From NCBI GenBank assembly GCA_965230265.1, contig OZ245999.1, forward strand, positions 2,604,001 to 2,668,000: a DNA stretch of 64,000 nt, given 5' to 3'. The translations under genes and the position numbers were made by a program. Every line of letters starts with the position of its first letter. Position 1 is the first letter of the stretch. This DNA is from JAJFKX01 sp965230265. GTDB lineage: Bacteria; Pseudomonadota; Gammaproteobacteria; Xanthomonadales; Wenzhouxiangellaceae. A model generated the notes under the pieces. The model saw only the letters and a program-made list of their open reading frames with translations, had not been told where the DNA came from and did not search any database. Below, piece by piece: positions 8,439-17,765 of this stretch.

Positions 8439-9464
8439 ATGCCTAACATTACAATGCGCCAGATGCTGGAAGCAGGCGTACACTTTGGTCATCAAACCCG
8501 TTTTTGGAACCCCAAAATGGCACCGTTTATCTTCGGTGCGCGGGGCAAAATCCACATCATCAATCTGGAAAAGACCCTACCCATGATGAACGATGCGCTG
8601 AACTTCGTCAGCGGTCTGGCCGCGCGTCGCGGCAACATCATGTTTGTCGGCACTAAGCGTGCAGCCTCTGAAGCCATCGCAGAACAGGCAGCCAAAGCCA
8701 ATTGCCCTTATGTTTCGCACCGCTGGCTTGGTGGCATGATGACCAACTTCCGCACTGTCAAACAGTCAATTAAACGACTCAAGCAGCTGGAAGCCATGGC
8801 AGAAGATGGCAGCCATGACAAACTGGTCAAAAAAGAAGTACTGCAACTGGAGCGCGAACAGGCCAAGCTGGAACGCAGCCTGGGCGGCATTAAAGATATG
8901 CGCGGTATCCCTGATGCCCTGTTTGTGGTCGATGTCGGCTACGAAAGCATCGCCATCAAAGAGGCCCATACTCTGGGAATTCCTATTATTGCTGTCGTTG
9001 ATACCAACCACTCGCCCGAAGGGATTGACTATGTTATCCCCGGTAATGACGATGCCATCCGCTCAATTGAGCTGTATGCCAGTGCTATTGCCGAAGCCAT
9101 TCTGGAAGGCCGGGCATCTGCTCCTCAGTCCATGTCTGGCGATGAAGAGTTTATTGAACTGGATGAGGATGGCAACCCGATCCAGAATACTGGCAAAAAA
9201 GCCAGCCGAAAGAAAACCGCTAAAAAAGCCGCCAAAAAAGCCGCAAAAACTGAAGCAAAAGCCGCTGACGACAGCAAAACCGATGCAGACGACGGCGAAG
9301 CCAAAGCACCAGTAAGCAAAAAGGCCACAGCGAAAAAGACCGCCAAGAAAAAAGCGGCTAAAAAAGTAGCCAAAAAAGCGGCCAAGAAAGCCGCAACCAA
9401 AGCGGCAGCAACCGATAATGAAGACGCTGTTGAAACCAGCGATGCAAACAGCGAAGAAGAATAA
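8439..9464 (+). CDS. rpsB: 30S ribosomal protein uS2 with a Lys/Ala-rich C-terminal extension
   Basis: Core protein of the small subunit, needed for S1 docking. The start at ATG 8439 (MPNITMRQMLEAGVHFGHQT) is chosen over the longer frame from 8382 because AGGAG lies eight bases upstream and the family begins here. Residues 1-225 are a complete S2, with FWNPKMAPFIFGARGKIHII and the PIIAVVDTNHSPEGIDYVIP block. Residues about 226-341 are extra: an acidic linker (SGDEEFIELDEDGNP), then repeated AKKAAKK units separated by an Asp-rich spacer, then an acidic end. S2 is about 240 residues in E. coli, so the tail adds about 100. First gene of the rpsB-tsf operon. Confidence 0.97.
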   Translation: MPNITMRQMLEAGVHFGHQTRFWNPKMAPFIFGARGKIHIINLEKTLPMMNDALNFVSGLAARRGNIMFVGTKRAASEAIAEQAAKANCPYVSHRWLGGMMTNFRTVKQSIKRLKQLEAMAEDGSHDKLVKKEVLQLEREQAKLERSLGGIKDMRGIPDALFVVDVGYESIAIKEAHTLGIPIIAVVDTNHSPEGIDYVIPGNDDAIRSIELYASAIAEAILEGRASAPQSMSGDEEFIELDEDGNPIQNTGKKASRKKTAKKAAKKAAKTEAKAADDSKTDADDGEAKAPVSKKATAKKTAKKKAAKKVAKKAAKKAATKAAATDNEDAVETSDANSEEE

Positions 9465-9524
9465 TCGCGATCAGCATACCGCCCATCAACAACGATACAA
9501 CGACTTAAAAGAGGAACAATCAAA

Positions 9525-10400
9525 ATGGCAATTACCGCCCAACAGGTCAAGGAGCTGCGCGAGCGTACTGGCGCAGGCATGATGGAATGCAAAAAAGCTC
9601 TGGTGGAAACCAACGGCGATATGGATGCTGCAATTGAGCAGCTACGCAAATCTGGCCAGGCCAAATCCGATAAAAAGGCTGGCCGTGTGGCTGCCGAAGG
9701 TTTGGTTGCACAGGCAGAAAATGACAATGAAGTGGTGATCGTGGAAGTCAACAGCGAAACCGACTTTGTTGCCAAAGATGCCTCTTTCAAAGCATTTTGT
9801 GATCAGGTTGCTCAGGCTGCTCTGGGCATGTCTGGTGATGATGTCAGCACATTGGCTTCACAGGCCACTACCGATGGTTCAACGGTTGAAGAAGCTCGCC
9901 AATTACTGGTTGGCCGCATCGGTGAAAACATCCAGGTCCGTCGTTTGGTACGGGTCAGCAAGGCCAACAGCAATGTCAATGCCTATGTCCACGGTGGACG
10001 TATTGGTGTGATTGCTGCACTGGATGGCGGGGATGCTGACCTGGCATACGATATGGCCATGCACATTGCCGCTTTTAACCCAGCCTACATTGGTACCGAC
10101 GATGTCCCTGCTGATTACCTGGCCAAAGAAAAAGAGATTCTGGTGGCGCAAGCTGCTGACTCTGGCAAGCCACCGGAAATCATTGAAAAAATGGTTGAAG
10201 GTCGTTTGCGCAAGCAAATTGGTGAAATCACCCTCAATGGTCAACCGTTTGTCAAAGACAACGACATCAGCGTTGGCAAGCTGTTACAGCAAAAAGACGC
10301 CAAAGTCACAAGCTTTGAGCGTCTGGCTGTCGGCGAAGGCATTGAGAAAGAAGAAACGGATTTTGCAGCTGAAGTGATGCAGCAGGCCAAAGGCCAATAA
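9525..10400 (+). CDS. tsf: Translation elongation factor Ts
   Basis: Nucleotide exchange factor for EF-Tu. The 291-residue protein opens with the UBA-like domain (ITAQQVKELRERTGAGMMEC and KKALVETNGD), followed by the TDFVAKD motif that inserts near the EF-Tu magnesium site (EVNSETDFVAKDASF, about residues 75-89), two core subdomains (HIAAFNPAYI) and a C-terminal coiled-coil region. Preceded by AAGAGGAACA as RBS. It lies 60 bases after rpsB and is almost certainly cotranscribed with it. Confidence 0.98.
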   Translation: MAITAQQVKELRERTGAGMMECKKALVETNGDMDAAIEQLRKSGQAKSDKKAGRVAAEGLVAQAENDNEVVIVEVNSETDFVAKDASFKAFCDQVAQAALGMSGDDVSTLASQATTDGSTVEEARQLLVGRIGENIQVRRLVRVSKANSNVNAYVHGGRIGVIAALDGGDADLAYDMAMHIAAFNPAYIGTDDVPADYLAKEKEILVAQAADSGKPPEIIEKMVEGRLRKQIGEITLNGQPFVKDNDISVGKLLQQKDAKVTSFERLAVGEGIEKEETDFAAEVMQQAKGQ

Positions 10401-10424
10401 AATAAAGATAAGGGATACCTGCTT

Positions 10425-11156
10425 ATGTCAATAGCACCTGCCTATCAACGAATCCTGGTCAAGCTCAGCGGTGAAGCACTGCTGGGCGACGAAGACTATG
10501 GTATTGACCCCAATGTTATCCAGCGTCTGGCAACAGAAATCAAAGCCGTTAATGAAGCCGGTGTCGAAGTCGGTATCGTTATAGGCGGCGGTAACATTTT
10601 CCGTGGTGCAGGTCTGGCAGCTTCTGGTATTGATCGTATCACCGGTGACCACATGGGCATGTTGGCCACCGTTATTAACAGTCTGGCGCTACAGGATGCA
10701 CTGGAAAGCTGTGGAGTGACCACACGGGTCATGTCTGCCGTTTCCATTCGCGATGTTTGCGAAGACTATATTCGCCGTCGTGCAGTGAGACACCTGGAGA
10801 AAAAACGGGTGGTCATTTTTGCTGCAGGTATTGGTAATCCATTTTTCACTACTGACTCTGCAGCCAGTCTGCGCGCTATTGAAATTGGTGCCGATTTAAT
10901 GCTCAAAGCAACCAAAGTGGATGGTATTTATACCGGCGACCCGGTCACCAACCCCGAGGCAACCCGCTTTGATCACATTACCTATGATGACGTTATTGCC
11001 CGTAAACTCGAAGTCATGGATACCAATGCCGTTGTACTGTGTCGTGACCAGTCCATGCCAATTCGTATCTTTAATATGTTCAAACCTGAAGCATTGATCA
11101 AACTGGTCAGCGGAGACAATATCGGTACTCTGGTCAGCAATTCAAAACCTGAATAA
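10425..11156 (+). CDS. pyrH: UMP kinase
   Basis: Phosphorylates UMP to UDP in pyrimidine nucleotide synthesis; bacterial UMP kinases belong to the amino-acid kinase fold, not the NMP kinase fold. The 243 residues show RILVKLSGEALLG at the N-terminus, the nucleotide loop VIGGGNIFRGAG, the UMP-contact region DHMGMLATVINSLALQDALE, and KATKVDGIYTGDP. It follows tsf by 24 bases in the conserved tsf-pyrH-frr order. Start ATG at 10425 preceded by AAGGGATA. Confidence 0.98.
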   Translation: MSIAPAYQRILVKLSGEALLGDEDYGIDPNVIQRLATEIKAVNEAGVEVGIVIGGGNIFRGAGLAASGIDRITGDHMGMLATVINSLALQDALESCGVTTRVMSAVSIRDVCEDYIRRRAVRHLEKKRVVIFAAGIGNPFFTTDSAASLRAIEIGADLMLKATKVDGIYTGDPVTNPEATRFDHITYDDVIARKLEVMDTNAVVLCRDQSMPIRIFNMFKPEALIKLVSGDNIGTLVSNSKPE

Positions 11157-11328
11157 AGCCAGCAAAGTTTAGCCATCTCATTGCGGCAATATCAATTTAC
11201 GGTAACAATCTTCGACAACCAAACGGGGGCAAACACACAATTAACATACAAACCACATAAACCGCTATCCGCCTGCATGCTGGCGTCTGCTAGAATGCAG
11301 CACAACGAATTACGCAGATGATGACACC

Positions 11329-11886
11329 ATGTTGAACGATATTTACAAAGACGCCAATACCCGGATGGACAAAAGCATTGAATCGCTGCGCCATGAACTG
11401 TCCAAAATTCGCACTGGGCGCGCGCACCCCAGCTTACTGGAACATGTCACTGTTGATTATTACGGCTCGGAAGTACCACTTAATCAAGCCGCTAACCTGA
11501 GTGTAGATGACCCACGCACACTGGGGGTAACGCCATTTGATAAGAGCATGGTGGCTGTGATCGAAAAGGCCATTTTGACCTCTGACCTGGGTTTAAACCC
11601 TGTCACTGCAGGCAACGTTATCCGGGTACCATTACCGGCACTGACCGAGGAACGCCGTCGCGATCTCGCCAAGGTGGTACATGCCGAAGGCGAGAATGCC
11701 AAAATTGCCATCCGCAATATCCGTCGTGATGCCATCCAGACCAGCAAGGAACTGCTCAAAGAAAAACAAATCTCTGAAGATGATGAGCACCGCGCAGAAC
11801 ACAATATTCAAGAGTTGACCGACAAGCACACCGGCCTGGTCGATGAGCTAATCAAGGAAAAAGAACAAGAGCTAATGGAAATTTAA
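11329..11886 (+). CDS. frr: Ribosome recycling factor
   Basis: Splits post-termination ribosomes together with EF-G. The 185-residue protein is full length, with MDKSIESLRHELSKIRTGRA at the N-terminus (triple-helix bundle), the head domain with YYGSEVPLNQAANLSVDDPR, and the C-terminal helix. A 172-base gap after pyrH contains a possible -10 element TAGAAT (11291-11296), so it may also have its own promoter. In E. coli, dxr follows frr; here uppS follows directly. Confidence 0.98.
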   Translation: MLNDIYKDANTRMDKSIESLRHELSKIRTGRAHPSLLEHVTVDYYGSEVPLNQAANLSVDDPRTLGVTPFDKSMVAVIEKAILTSDLGLNPVTAGNVIRVPLPALTEERRRDLAKVVHAEGENAKIAIRNIRRDAIQTSKELLKEKQISEDDEHRAEHNIQELTDKHTGLVDELIKEKEQELMEI

Positions 11887-11949
11887 GCCTCCAGATGCCT
11901 TTGCCAATGGTTAACCCCAACCCTTCTGTGACAAAAACCTGCTGACCGC

Positions 11950-12675
11950 ATGACAATCCAACCGCAACATATAGCGATTATCATGGATGGTAATGGTCGT
12001 TGGGCCGCCCGCCGCGGCCTGCCCCGCACTGCAGGTCATCAAGCGGGCCAAAAAGCACTGCGAAAAACCATTGAAGCGGTACATCAGCAAGGCGTAAAGC
12101 ATTTGACTGTATTTGCCTTCAGCAGCGAGAACTGGCAACGCCCCAAAGGGGAAGTCAACAAATTAATGGAATTACTCAAAAAGGGCCTGCAAAAGCATAT
12201 CCCAGAATTACATAAAAACCAGGTGCGGGTACGTTTTATTGGCCGTCGCGACCATTTCAATGCCGAGCTTTCCAGTCTATTGGAATATGCAGAACAATTG
12301 ACTCAGAACAATCAGGCGCTGGATTTCAACGTGGCGCTGGACTATGGCGGGCAATGGGATATTTGTCAGGCAATGGAGACGATCAAAGCCGCTCACCCTG
12401 ACCGACCGATCACACCCGAGCTGCTGCAGCGATATTTATCTTTGCATGATCAACCGCCCCCTGATTTATTAATTCGTACCGGTGGCGAACAGCGACTGAG
12501 CAATTTTCTGCTGTGGCAACTGGCCTATGCCGAATTGATATTCAGCGATACGCTGTGGCCCGATTTTGGTGCTGATGATATTGCCAACGCCATTCAGGAA
12601 TATGCTCAACGCGAACGGCGTTTTGGCATGGTCAACGAAAACACATCAGCAACCATTCAGGCTGCCAGTGCTTAA
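11950..12675 (+). CDS. uppS: Isoprenyl transferase (undecaprenyl diphosphate synthase)
   Basis: Condenses isopentenyl diphosphate units onto farnesyl diphosphate in cis to give the C55 carrier lipid for peptidoglycan and O-antigen. The 241 residues carry the substrate motif HIAIIMDGNGRWAARRGLPR (catalytic Asp in MDGNGRW), LTVFAFSSENWQRP, and the C-terminal DLLIRTGGEQRLSNFLLWQL with the conserved Arg residues and EL(I/Y)F motif (AELIFSDTLWPDF). Its last eight bases overlap the next gene, indicating coupling with cdsA. Confidence 0.98.
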   Translation: MTIQPQHIAIIMDGNGRWAARRGLPRTAGHQAGQKALRKTIEAVHQQGVKHLTVFAFSSENWQRPKGEVNKLMELLKKGLQKHIPELHKNQVRVRFIGRRDHFNAELSSLLEYAEQLTQNNQALDFNVALDYGGQWDICQAMETIKAAHPDRPITPELLQRYLSLHDQPPPDLLIRTGGEQRLSNFLLWQLAYAELIFSDTLWPDFGADDIANAIQEYAQRERRFGMVNENTSATIQAASA

Positions 12676-13510
12676 AACCCGAATTATCCTTGCGGTAGCC
12701 GGCCTGCTGCCACTGCTGGCATTGTTATTTTTGCTGCCGCCACTTGGCTGGCAAATCTTTGTCGCATTGGTATTGCTGATCACCGCATGGGAATTGCTGC
12801 GTCTGGCAGGGGTAAGCTTCTCCGGTTTCTCAAAGCAATTACTGGCACTGGGCCCGGTGGTTTTGCTGATGGCTGGCGTTTTGGCCTGTGCTGCTAACAC
12901 CCAGTGGTTGATCATCCATATCGCCTGCGTGCTGTGGCTGCTGACTTTGCTTTGGCTCAAAAGCCCTGACACAGCCAGTGCCACCAGTGGCTGGCCGCGA
13001 GTATTAAAAATTTTTATCAGCCTGCTGTTTGTTATTCCTGCACTACTGGCTATCAGTCGCCTGCAACAAGCCGGCCCTTTGCTATTGCTTATATTTTTGA
13101 CCATTATCTGGGCTGCCGATGTGTTTGCTTATTTTGTCGGCAAAGCGGTGGGTGGGCCTAAACTCGCTCCAAGAATCAGCCCAGGGAAAACCATCGCCGG
13201 GGTGCTGGGCGGTTTGTCAGGCAGTTTACTGATTATTACCACCTGGATACTGCTTGGCCGGGCAGACATACTCCCAATGCAAGTACCAGTGGTTAATATT
13301 GCACCACTGCAAGCTTTACTGGTCACAGTGGTGTTGGTGCTAATTTCAGTCGGTGGGGATTTACTTGCCAGCCTGCTGAAACGACATGCCGGTCGCAAGG
13401 ACAGCAGCCATTTGTTACCCGGGCACGGTGGTCTTTTAGACCGCCTGGACAGCCTGCTGGCTGCGGTGCCGTTTTTTGCGGTATGGGCACACTATTCAGG
13501 TTTGGTTTGA
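12668..13510 (+). CDS. cdsA: Phosphatidate cytidylyltransferase
   Basis: Makes CDP-diacylglycerol from phosphatidate and CTP, the substrate of PssA encoded upstream in this window. Multiple hydrophobic helices and the family signature near the C-terminus, S-x-x-KR-x3-KD..PGHGG-x-LDR-x-D, read here as SLLKRHAGRKDSS and LLPGHGGLLDRLDS. The frame is open from 12566, but the GTG at 12668 (VLKTRIILAVAG) is preferred because it gives the normal length of 280 residues and a short overlap with uppS. The following slot, where dxr would be in Pseudomonas, is empty. Confidence 0.95.
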   Translation: MLKTRIILAVAGLLPLLALLFLLPPLGWQIFVALVLLITAWELLRLAGVSFSGFSKQLLALGPVVLLMAGVLACAANTQWLIIHIACVLWLLTLLWLKSPDTASATSGWPRVLKIFISLLFVIPALLAISRLQQAGPLLLLIFLTIIWAADVFAYFVGKAVGGPKLAPRISPGKTIAGVLGGLSGSLLIITTWILLGRADILPMQVPVVNIAPLQALLVTVVLVLISVGGDLLASLLKRHAGRKDSSHLLPGHGGLLDRLDSLLAAVPFFAVWAHYSGLV

Positions 13511-13772
13511 CCATACACTGGTATGTTTGCAATGGAAATGGTTTAAAGCGGTAGCTTTAAATAGCTGTGATCTGAGATAAATGCCAGGTTTTTACTGGAT
13601 TTTGGCCAATAAAGCCAAAATAATGATATCGAATAATAATAGATTAACGAGCCGATAGGTAAAGTGTCGGCATCATAACGGCTGACATACCGGCAATTTT
13701 TTGCCTGAAAGTGCAATAATCAACAAGTAACCCGCTGATAAGCTGAGTAATTGAGGAAAACATTTAAAGCCA
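13511..13772. other. Intergenic gap between cdsA and rseP with two hairpins
   Basis: A 262-base non-coding stretch at the site where many gammaproteobacteria carry dxr. It holds two perfect inverted repeats: TTTAAAGC-ggta-GCTTTAAA (13542-13561) and ATTTTGGC-n7-GCCAAAAT (13599-13621). Neither is followed by a clear U-run on the plus strand. No remnant of a dxr reading frame was recognised. Confidence 0.6.
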
Positions 13773-15170
13773 ATGATTAACTTTCTAACACATGCATGGT
13801 GGCTGATTCTGGTGCTCGGTATTCTGATCACTTTTCATGAATTTGGCCATTTTTGGGTAGCACGTAAGGCAGGGGTTAAAGTACAGCGCTTTTCTGTTGG
13901 TTTTGGCCGTCCCCTGTTTACCCGTAACGATAAACATGGCACAGAGTTTGTCATCGCTGCTCTACCCCTTGGTGGTTACGTCAAAATGCTGGATGAACGT
14001 GAAGCACCTGTTGCTGTTCATGAACTCGATGGGGCGTTTAACCGCAAGTCACTGGGGGCACGCAGTGCAATTATTGCTGCCGGACCTATCTTTAATCTGG
14101 TCTTCGCCTTCTTCGCTTTCTGGGTCATGTTCCTGATCGGTATTGATGAACCCAAAACCATTGTCGGAACCCCTACTGGCCTGGCTGCCGAAGCAGGTAT
14201 TGAACCTGGCGATCAAATTGTTGCCATTGATGATCGTCAAGTAGAAACCTGGACACACGTATTACTGAGCCTGATTGGCACCGCACTGGATAGCGGCACT
14301 GCCAGTATCGAAACTCAAAATGAAAATGGTATCCGCAAGACCCACAGCCTCAACTTTGCTGATGTCGGTGAGAAAATTGATGAACCACGATTATTAACCC
14401 AGATCGGACTAAACCCTTGGCGACCCACTTTTGCGCTACGCAACGAGCTGGGGTCAATAGGTGAAGGTATGCCCGCCGAACAAGTCGGTTTACGAGTGGG
14501 TGACGAAATTGTGCAGATTGCCGGTCAAACGGTAACCAACTGGAATGAAATTGTCAGCGTTCTGGATGCCAATGCAAAGCCAGACGAAGCCTTGATGGTT
14601 CGCTATCTGCGCGACGGTGTTGCCAGAGATATCTCCATTACACCGGTTTCAATCGATGTGGGCAATGGTCAACAGCGCACACAGATTGGTATCGGCCCGG
14701 TTCAAACCTTAACCGATGAGGAACAAGCCCGTTTTGATGCCGAATGGGATGCACATTCATTTATTTGGCGGCATGGACCCATTTCTGCAGTGGGCGCATC
14801 GCTGGATGAATTATGGCAGTTCACTACCGGTACATTGGGCATGCTAGGTAGAATGATTACCGGCAAAGCATCCTTGCAAAACTTATCTGGCCCAATCACC
14901 ATTGCCAGTCTGGCAAAACGCTCTGCAGACCTTGGTTTGACGACGTTTTTGCGACTGCTGGCGCTGATTAGCCTATCACTGGCCATCTTGAATTTATTGC
15001 CAATTCCAATGCTCGATGGTGGCCTTTTGTTTTATAACCTTATAGAGTGGCTGACTGGGAAACCAGTATCCGAGAATATCCAGATGATTGGTCAGGGCAT
15101 TGGCGTGTTGATGCTGGCTTGCTTGATGGGCCTGGCTTTCTATAATGACATCGCCAGATTGGTTTCCTGA
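13773..15170 (+). CDS. rseP: Site-2 intramembrane protease RseP
   Basis: Zinc metalloprotease of the inner membrane that cleaves RseA after DegS and so activates sigma-E. The 465 residues have the HEFGHFWVARKAGV zinc motif in the first membrane helix (about residues 23-27), two periplasmic PDZ domains (GLAAEAGIEPGDQIVAIDDR and MPAEQVGLRVGDEIVQIAGQ), and the third zinc ligand in NLLPIPMLDGGLLFYNLIEW. Order and length match E. coli RseP. It precedes bamA as usual, tying envelope stress control to outer-membrane assembly. Confidence 0.97.
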   Translation: MINFLTHAWWLILVLGILITFHEFGHFWVARKAGVKVQRFSVGFGRPLFTRNDKHGTEFVIAALPLGGYVKMLDEREAPVAVHELDGAFNRKSLGARSAIIAAGPIFNLVFAFFAFWVMFLIGIDEPKTIVGTPTGLAAEAGIEPGDQIVAIDDRQVETWTHVLLSLIGTALDSGTASIETQNENGIRKTHSLNFADVGEKIDEPRLLTQIGLNPWRPTFALRNELGSIGEGMPAEQVGLRVGDEIVQIAGQTVTNWNEIVSVLDANAKPDEALMVRYLRDGVARDISITPVSIDVGNGQQRTQIGIGPVQTLTDEEQARFDAEWDAHSFIWRHGPISAVGASLDELWQFTTGTLGMLGRMITGKASLQNLSGPITIASLAKRSADLGLTTFLRLLALISLSLAILNLLPIPMLDGGLLFYNLIEWLTGKPVSENIQMIGQGIGVLMLACLMGLAFYNDIARLVS

Positions 15171-15256
15171 GCCTGTCTGACGATGAGTATTGGTGACTAT
15201 TATTACTGGGCTCAACATCGCGCCTGAATATGAATTGTCTTAATGGAAAATGTTTA

Positions 15257-17737
15257 ATGAGTCTTAACCGATTGTTGCTGCCATTCGTTTTTTTACTGGC
15301 GCTGGCAGTTAGCCATCCTCTACAGGCACAACTGGATGAGTCGTTTGTTGTTGAAGACATACGTATCACCGGCTTGCAGCGTATTGCAGAAGGTACGGTA
15401 TTTACCTTCCTGCCATTTGAGGCCGGAGAACGGCTGAATTCATCACTGGTGCGGCGTTCCATCCGCGAGCTGTTTCGCAGTGGTTTCTTCCAGGATGTTC
15501 ACTTTGGTCGCGAAGGCGATATTTTGGTCATCAGCGTTAAAGAACGCCCGGCCATTTCCAATTTGCGCTTTAACGGTAATGAAGCTATCGAAACCGCAGA
15601 CCTCGAATCCGCGCTGTCGAGTATTGGATTGGCCGAAGGTGAAACCTATAACCCTGTCAGCCTTGACCGCGTTCAACAGGAGCTGGTGCGCCAATACTAC
15701 AACCAGGGAAAATATGGTGTTGAAGTCAACCCCCAGGTGACCAATCTGGCACGTAACCGGGTCAGCATCGCGATTAATATCAACGAAGGAAAAACCGCCA
15801 AAATCAAGCATATCAACATTGTTGGCAATACCATCTTTGATGATACTGAGCTACGCGAAGCGTTTGAATCGACCACCACTAATTTTCTCTCCTGGATAAG
15901 AAGCGACGATCAATACTCCCAGGAAAAACTCAGTGGCGATCTGGAAACCCTGCGCTCGTTTTACCAAGACCGTGGCTATGTCGATTTCAGCATCGAATCT
16001 ACCCAGGTATCCATCAGCCCTGACAAACGGGCGGTTTTTATTACCGCCAACGTTCGTGAAGGCGATGTTTATACACTCAGTGATGTCAAAATCACTGGTG
16101 ATCTGATTGTTGATGAAGGCACATTGCGACGCCTGACGCTAACCCAGCCGGGCGCGGTGTTCTCACGAGGCCGGATGGAACAAAGTATTGAAAACATGAC
16201 TGCCCTGTTATCCAACGTCGGTTATGCTTTTGCCAATATCAACCCGGTACCTACCGTCAACCGTGAGGACCGTACCGTTGACCTGACCTATGTGGTCGAG
16301 CCCGGAAAACGAGTCTACGTTCGCCGTATCGCCTTCCAGGGCAATACCAAAACCAAAGATGAAGTACTGCGTCGAGAAATGCGCCAGTTCGAAGGAGCAT
16401 GGTTCTCCCAGGCAGCTGTAGATCGCTCGCGCATCCGCTTGCAACGCATCGGTTATTTTGAAGATGTGAATATCGAAACCCCACAGGTTCCAGGCAGTGA
16501 AGATCAGGTGGATGTTATCGTCAGCGTCACCGAGCGTCCGTCAGGCAGCTTCTCTATCGGCCTGGGTTTCTCACAGGTGCAGGGACTGATCGCCACATTG
16601 GCCTTACAGCAGGACAACTTTTTAGGTAGCGGTAAAAGTATCGGTTTGCAAATATCACGCAGCGATATTCTGACCCAAATTGGAATTAACTATAACAACC
16701 CCTATTGGCTGGATTCCGGTGTTAGTCGAGGCTTTTCAATCAGCTACAGCGAATTTGACCCGGGTAATGCAAATATCTCGCTATTCTCTACCGACCAGTT
16801 TTCTGCCGGTGTTAACTTTGGCTTCCCGATCACCGAGGTTGACTTTATCAATGCCGGCTTATCCTATAGCACCACCGATGTGAATATCGGCCAGTTCGTC
16901 CAGGAAATGTTCAATGATGATGGCGAAACCTGTTTCAACGATATCAACCAAAATGGTATCTGTGGAGAACAGCTACTGTTTGCCACCCGTCCACTGGCGG
17001 CCTCACTGGATGCCAATGGCGACACTGTGTTGTCACGTGACGAACGTAAGATCGATGGTTATACCGCTCTAATCGGCTGGAACCGGGATACTTCTAACAG
17101 TTTCCTGTTCCCCACGCGTGGCTCACGCCAGTCTTTAACTGCAGAGTTTACCGGCCCCGGCAGTACCCGCGACTACTATAAACTGTTTTATCGCTACTCT
17201 AAGTTCTGGCCTGTTTTTAACGCTGGCGTATTGGCCGTTCGTGGCAATGTGGGCTATGGCGATAGCTTTGATAACTTCGACGACGAACGGCCGGTAGAAG
17301 AAATTCCAGGTAACATCGTACTGGGTGATTGCCAACTGTCTGATGTTGTCACGCTCGATTCCGGTTTGCCGTTTTATGAGCATTTCTTTGCCGGCGGCGT
17401 GCGTGATATCCGTGGCTATGACGACAACACGTTGGGGCCCAAAGATCAATTTTGCCGTGCGGTAGGTGGTGACTTCAAAGTCTCTGGTGGATTAGAATTA
17501 GGTTTCCCCGTACCATTTGGTGGCGGGGGTTCCAAAATTGCACTATTTTTTGACGCAGGCAATGTATTCCGCGACATCAAAAGTTATGAATCTGGTGAAT
17601 TACGCGGCTCAGTGGGTTTGTCGCTCACCTGGCAGGCGCCCGTCGGCCCAGTGGTGATTAGCTATGCCTTTCCAGTCAAAGATGAACCAGGCGATATTAC
17701 CGAAAGCTTACAGTTCTCATTTGGTACCGTCTTTTGA
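15257..17737 (+). CDS. bamA: Outer membrane protein assembly factor BamA
   Basis: Central subunit of the BAM complex that inserts beta-barrel proteins. ATG 15257 is chosen because TGGAAAA lies seven bases upstream and it starts a normal signal peptide (LLLPFVFLLALAVSHPLQA, cleaved before QLDESF); the frame also has an ATG at 15230. Five POTRA domains fill about residues 25-420, then the barrel ends in FSFGTVF with the C-terminal aromatic. One surface loop (bases 16925-17050) carries two calcium-loop-like motifs and cysteines. The conserved VRGF-type loop 6 motif reads VRDIRGYDDNTLGP here. Confidence 0.97.
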   Translation: MSLNRLLLPFVFLLALAVSHPLQAQLDESFVVEDIRITGLQRIAEGTVFTFLPFEAGERLNSSLVRRSIRELFRSGFFQDVHFGREGDILVISVKERPAISNLRFNGNEAIETADLESALSSIGLAEGETYNPVSLDRVQQELVRQYYNQGKYGVEVNPQVTNLARNRVSIAININEGKTAKIKHINIVGNTIFDDTELREAFESTTTNFLSWIRSDDQYSQEKLSGDLETLRSFYQDRGYVDFSIESTQVSISPDKRAVFITANVREGDVYTLSDVKITGDLIVDEGTLRRLTLTQPGAVFSRGRMEQSIENMTALLSNVGYAFANINPVPTVNREDRTVDLTYVVEPGKRVYVRRIAFQGNTKTKDEVLRREMRQFEGAWFSQAAVDRSRIRLQRIGYFEDVNIETPQVPGSEDQVDVIVSVTERPSGSFSIGLGFSQVQGLIATLALQQDNFLGSGKSIGLQISRSDILTQIGINYNNPYWLDSGVSRGFSISYSEFDPGNANISLFSTDQFSAGVNFGFPITEVDFINAGLSYSTTDVNIGQFVQEMFNDDGETCFNDINQNGICGEQLLFATRPLAASLDANGDTVLSRDERKIDGYTALIGWNRDTSNSFLFPTRGSRQSLTAEFTGPGSTRDYYKLFYRYSKFWPVFNAGVLAVRGNVGYGDSFDNFDDERPVEEIPGNIVLGDCQLSDVVTLDSGLPFYEHFFAGGVRDIRGYDDNTLGPKDQFCRAVGGDFKVSGGLELGFPVPFGGGGSKIALFFDAGNVFRDIKSYESGELRGSVGLSLTWQAPVGPVVISYAFPVKDEPGDITESLQFSFGTVF

Positions 17738-17765
17738 GCGTCCTCTCAGGAGCCTTTGACCAGCC

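Noticed and set aside
9125..9790. 221-residue open frame on the minus strand opposite the end of rpsB
   Set aside because: It is the antisense image of the AAG/AAA/GCC-rich tail codons; it reads as a Ser/Ala/Phe-rich string with no family look, and lies across rpsB and tsf.
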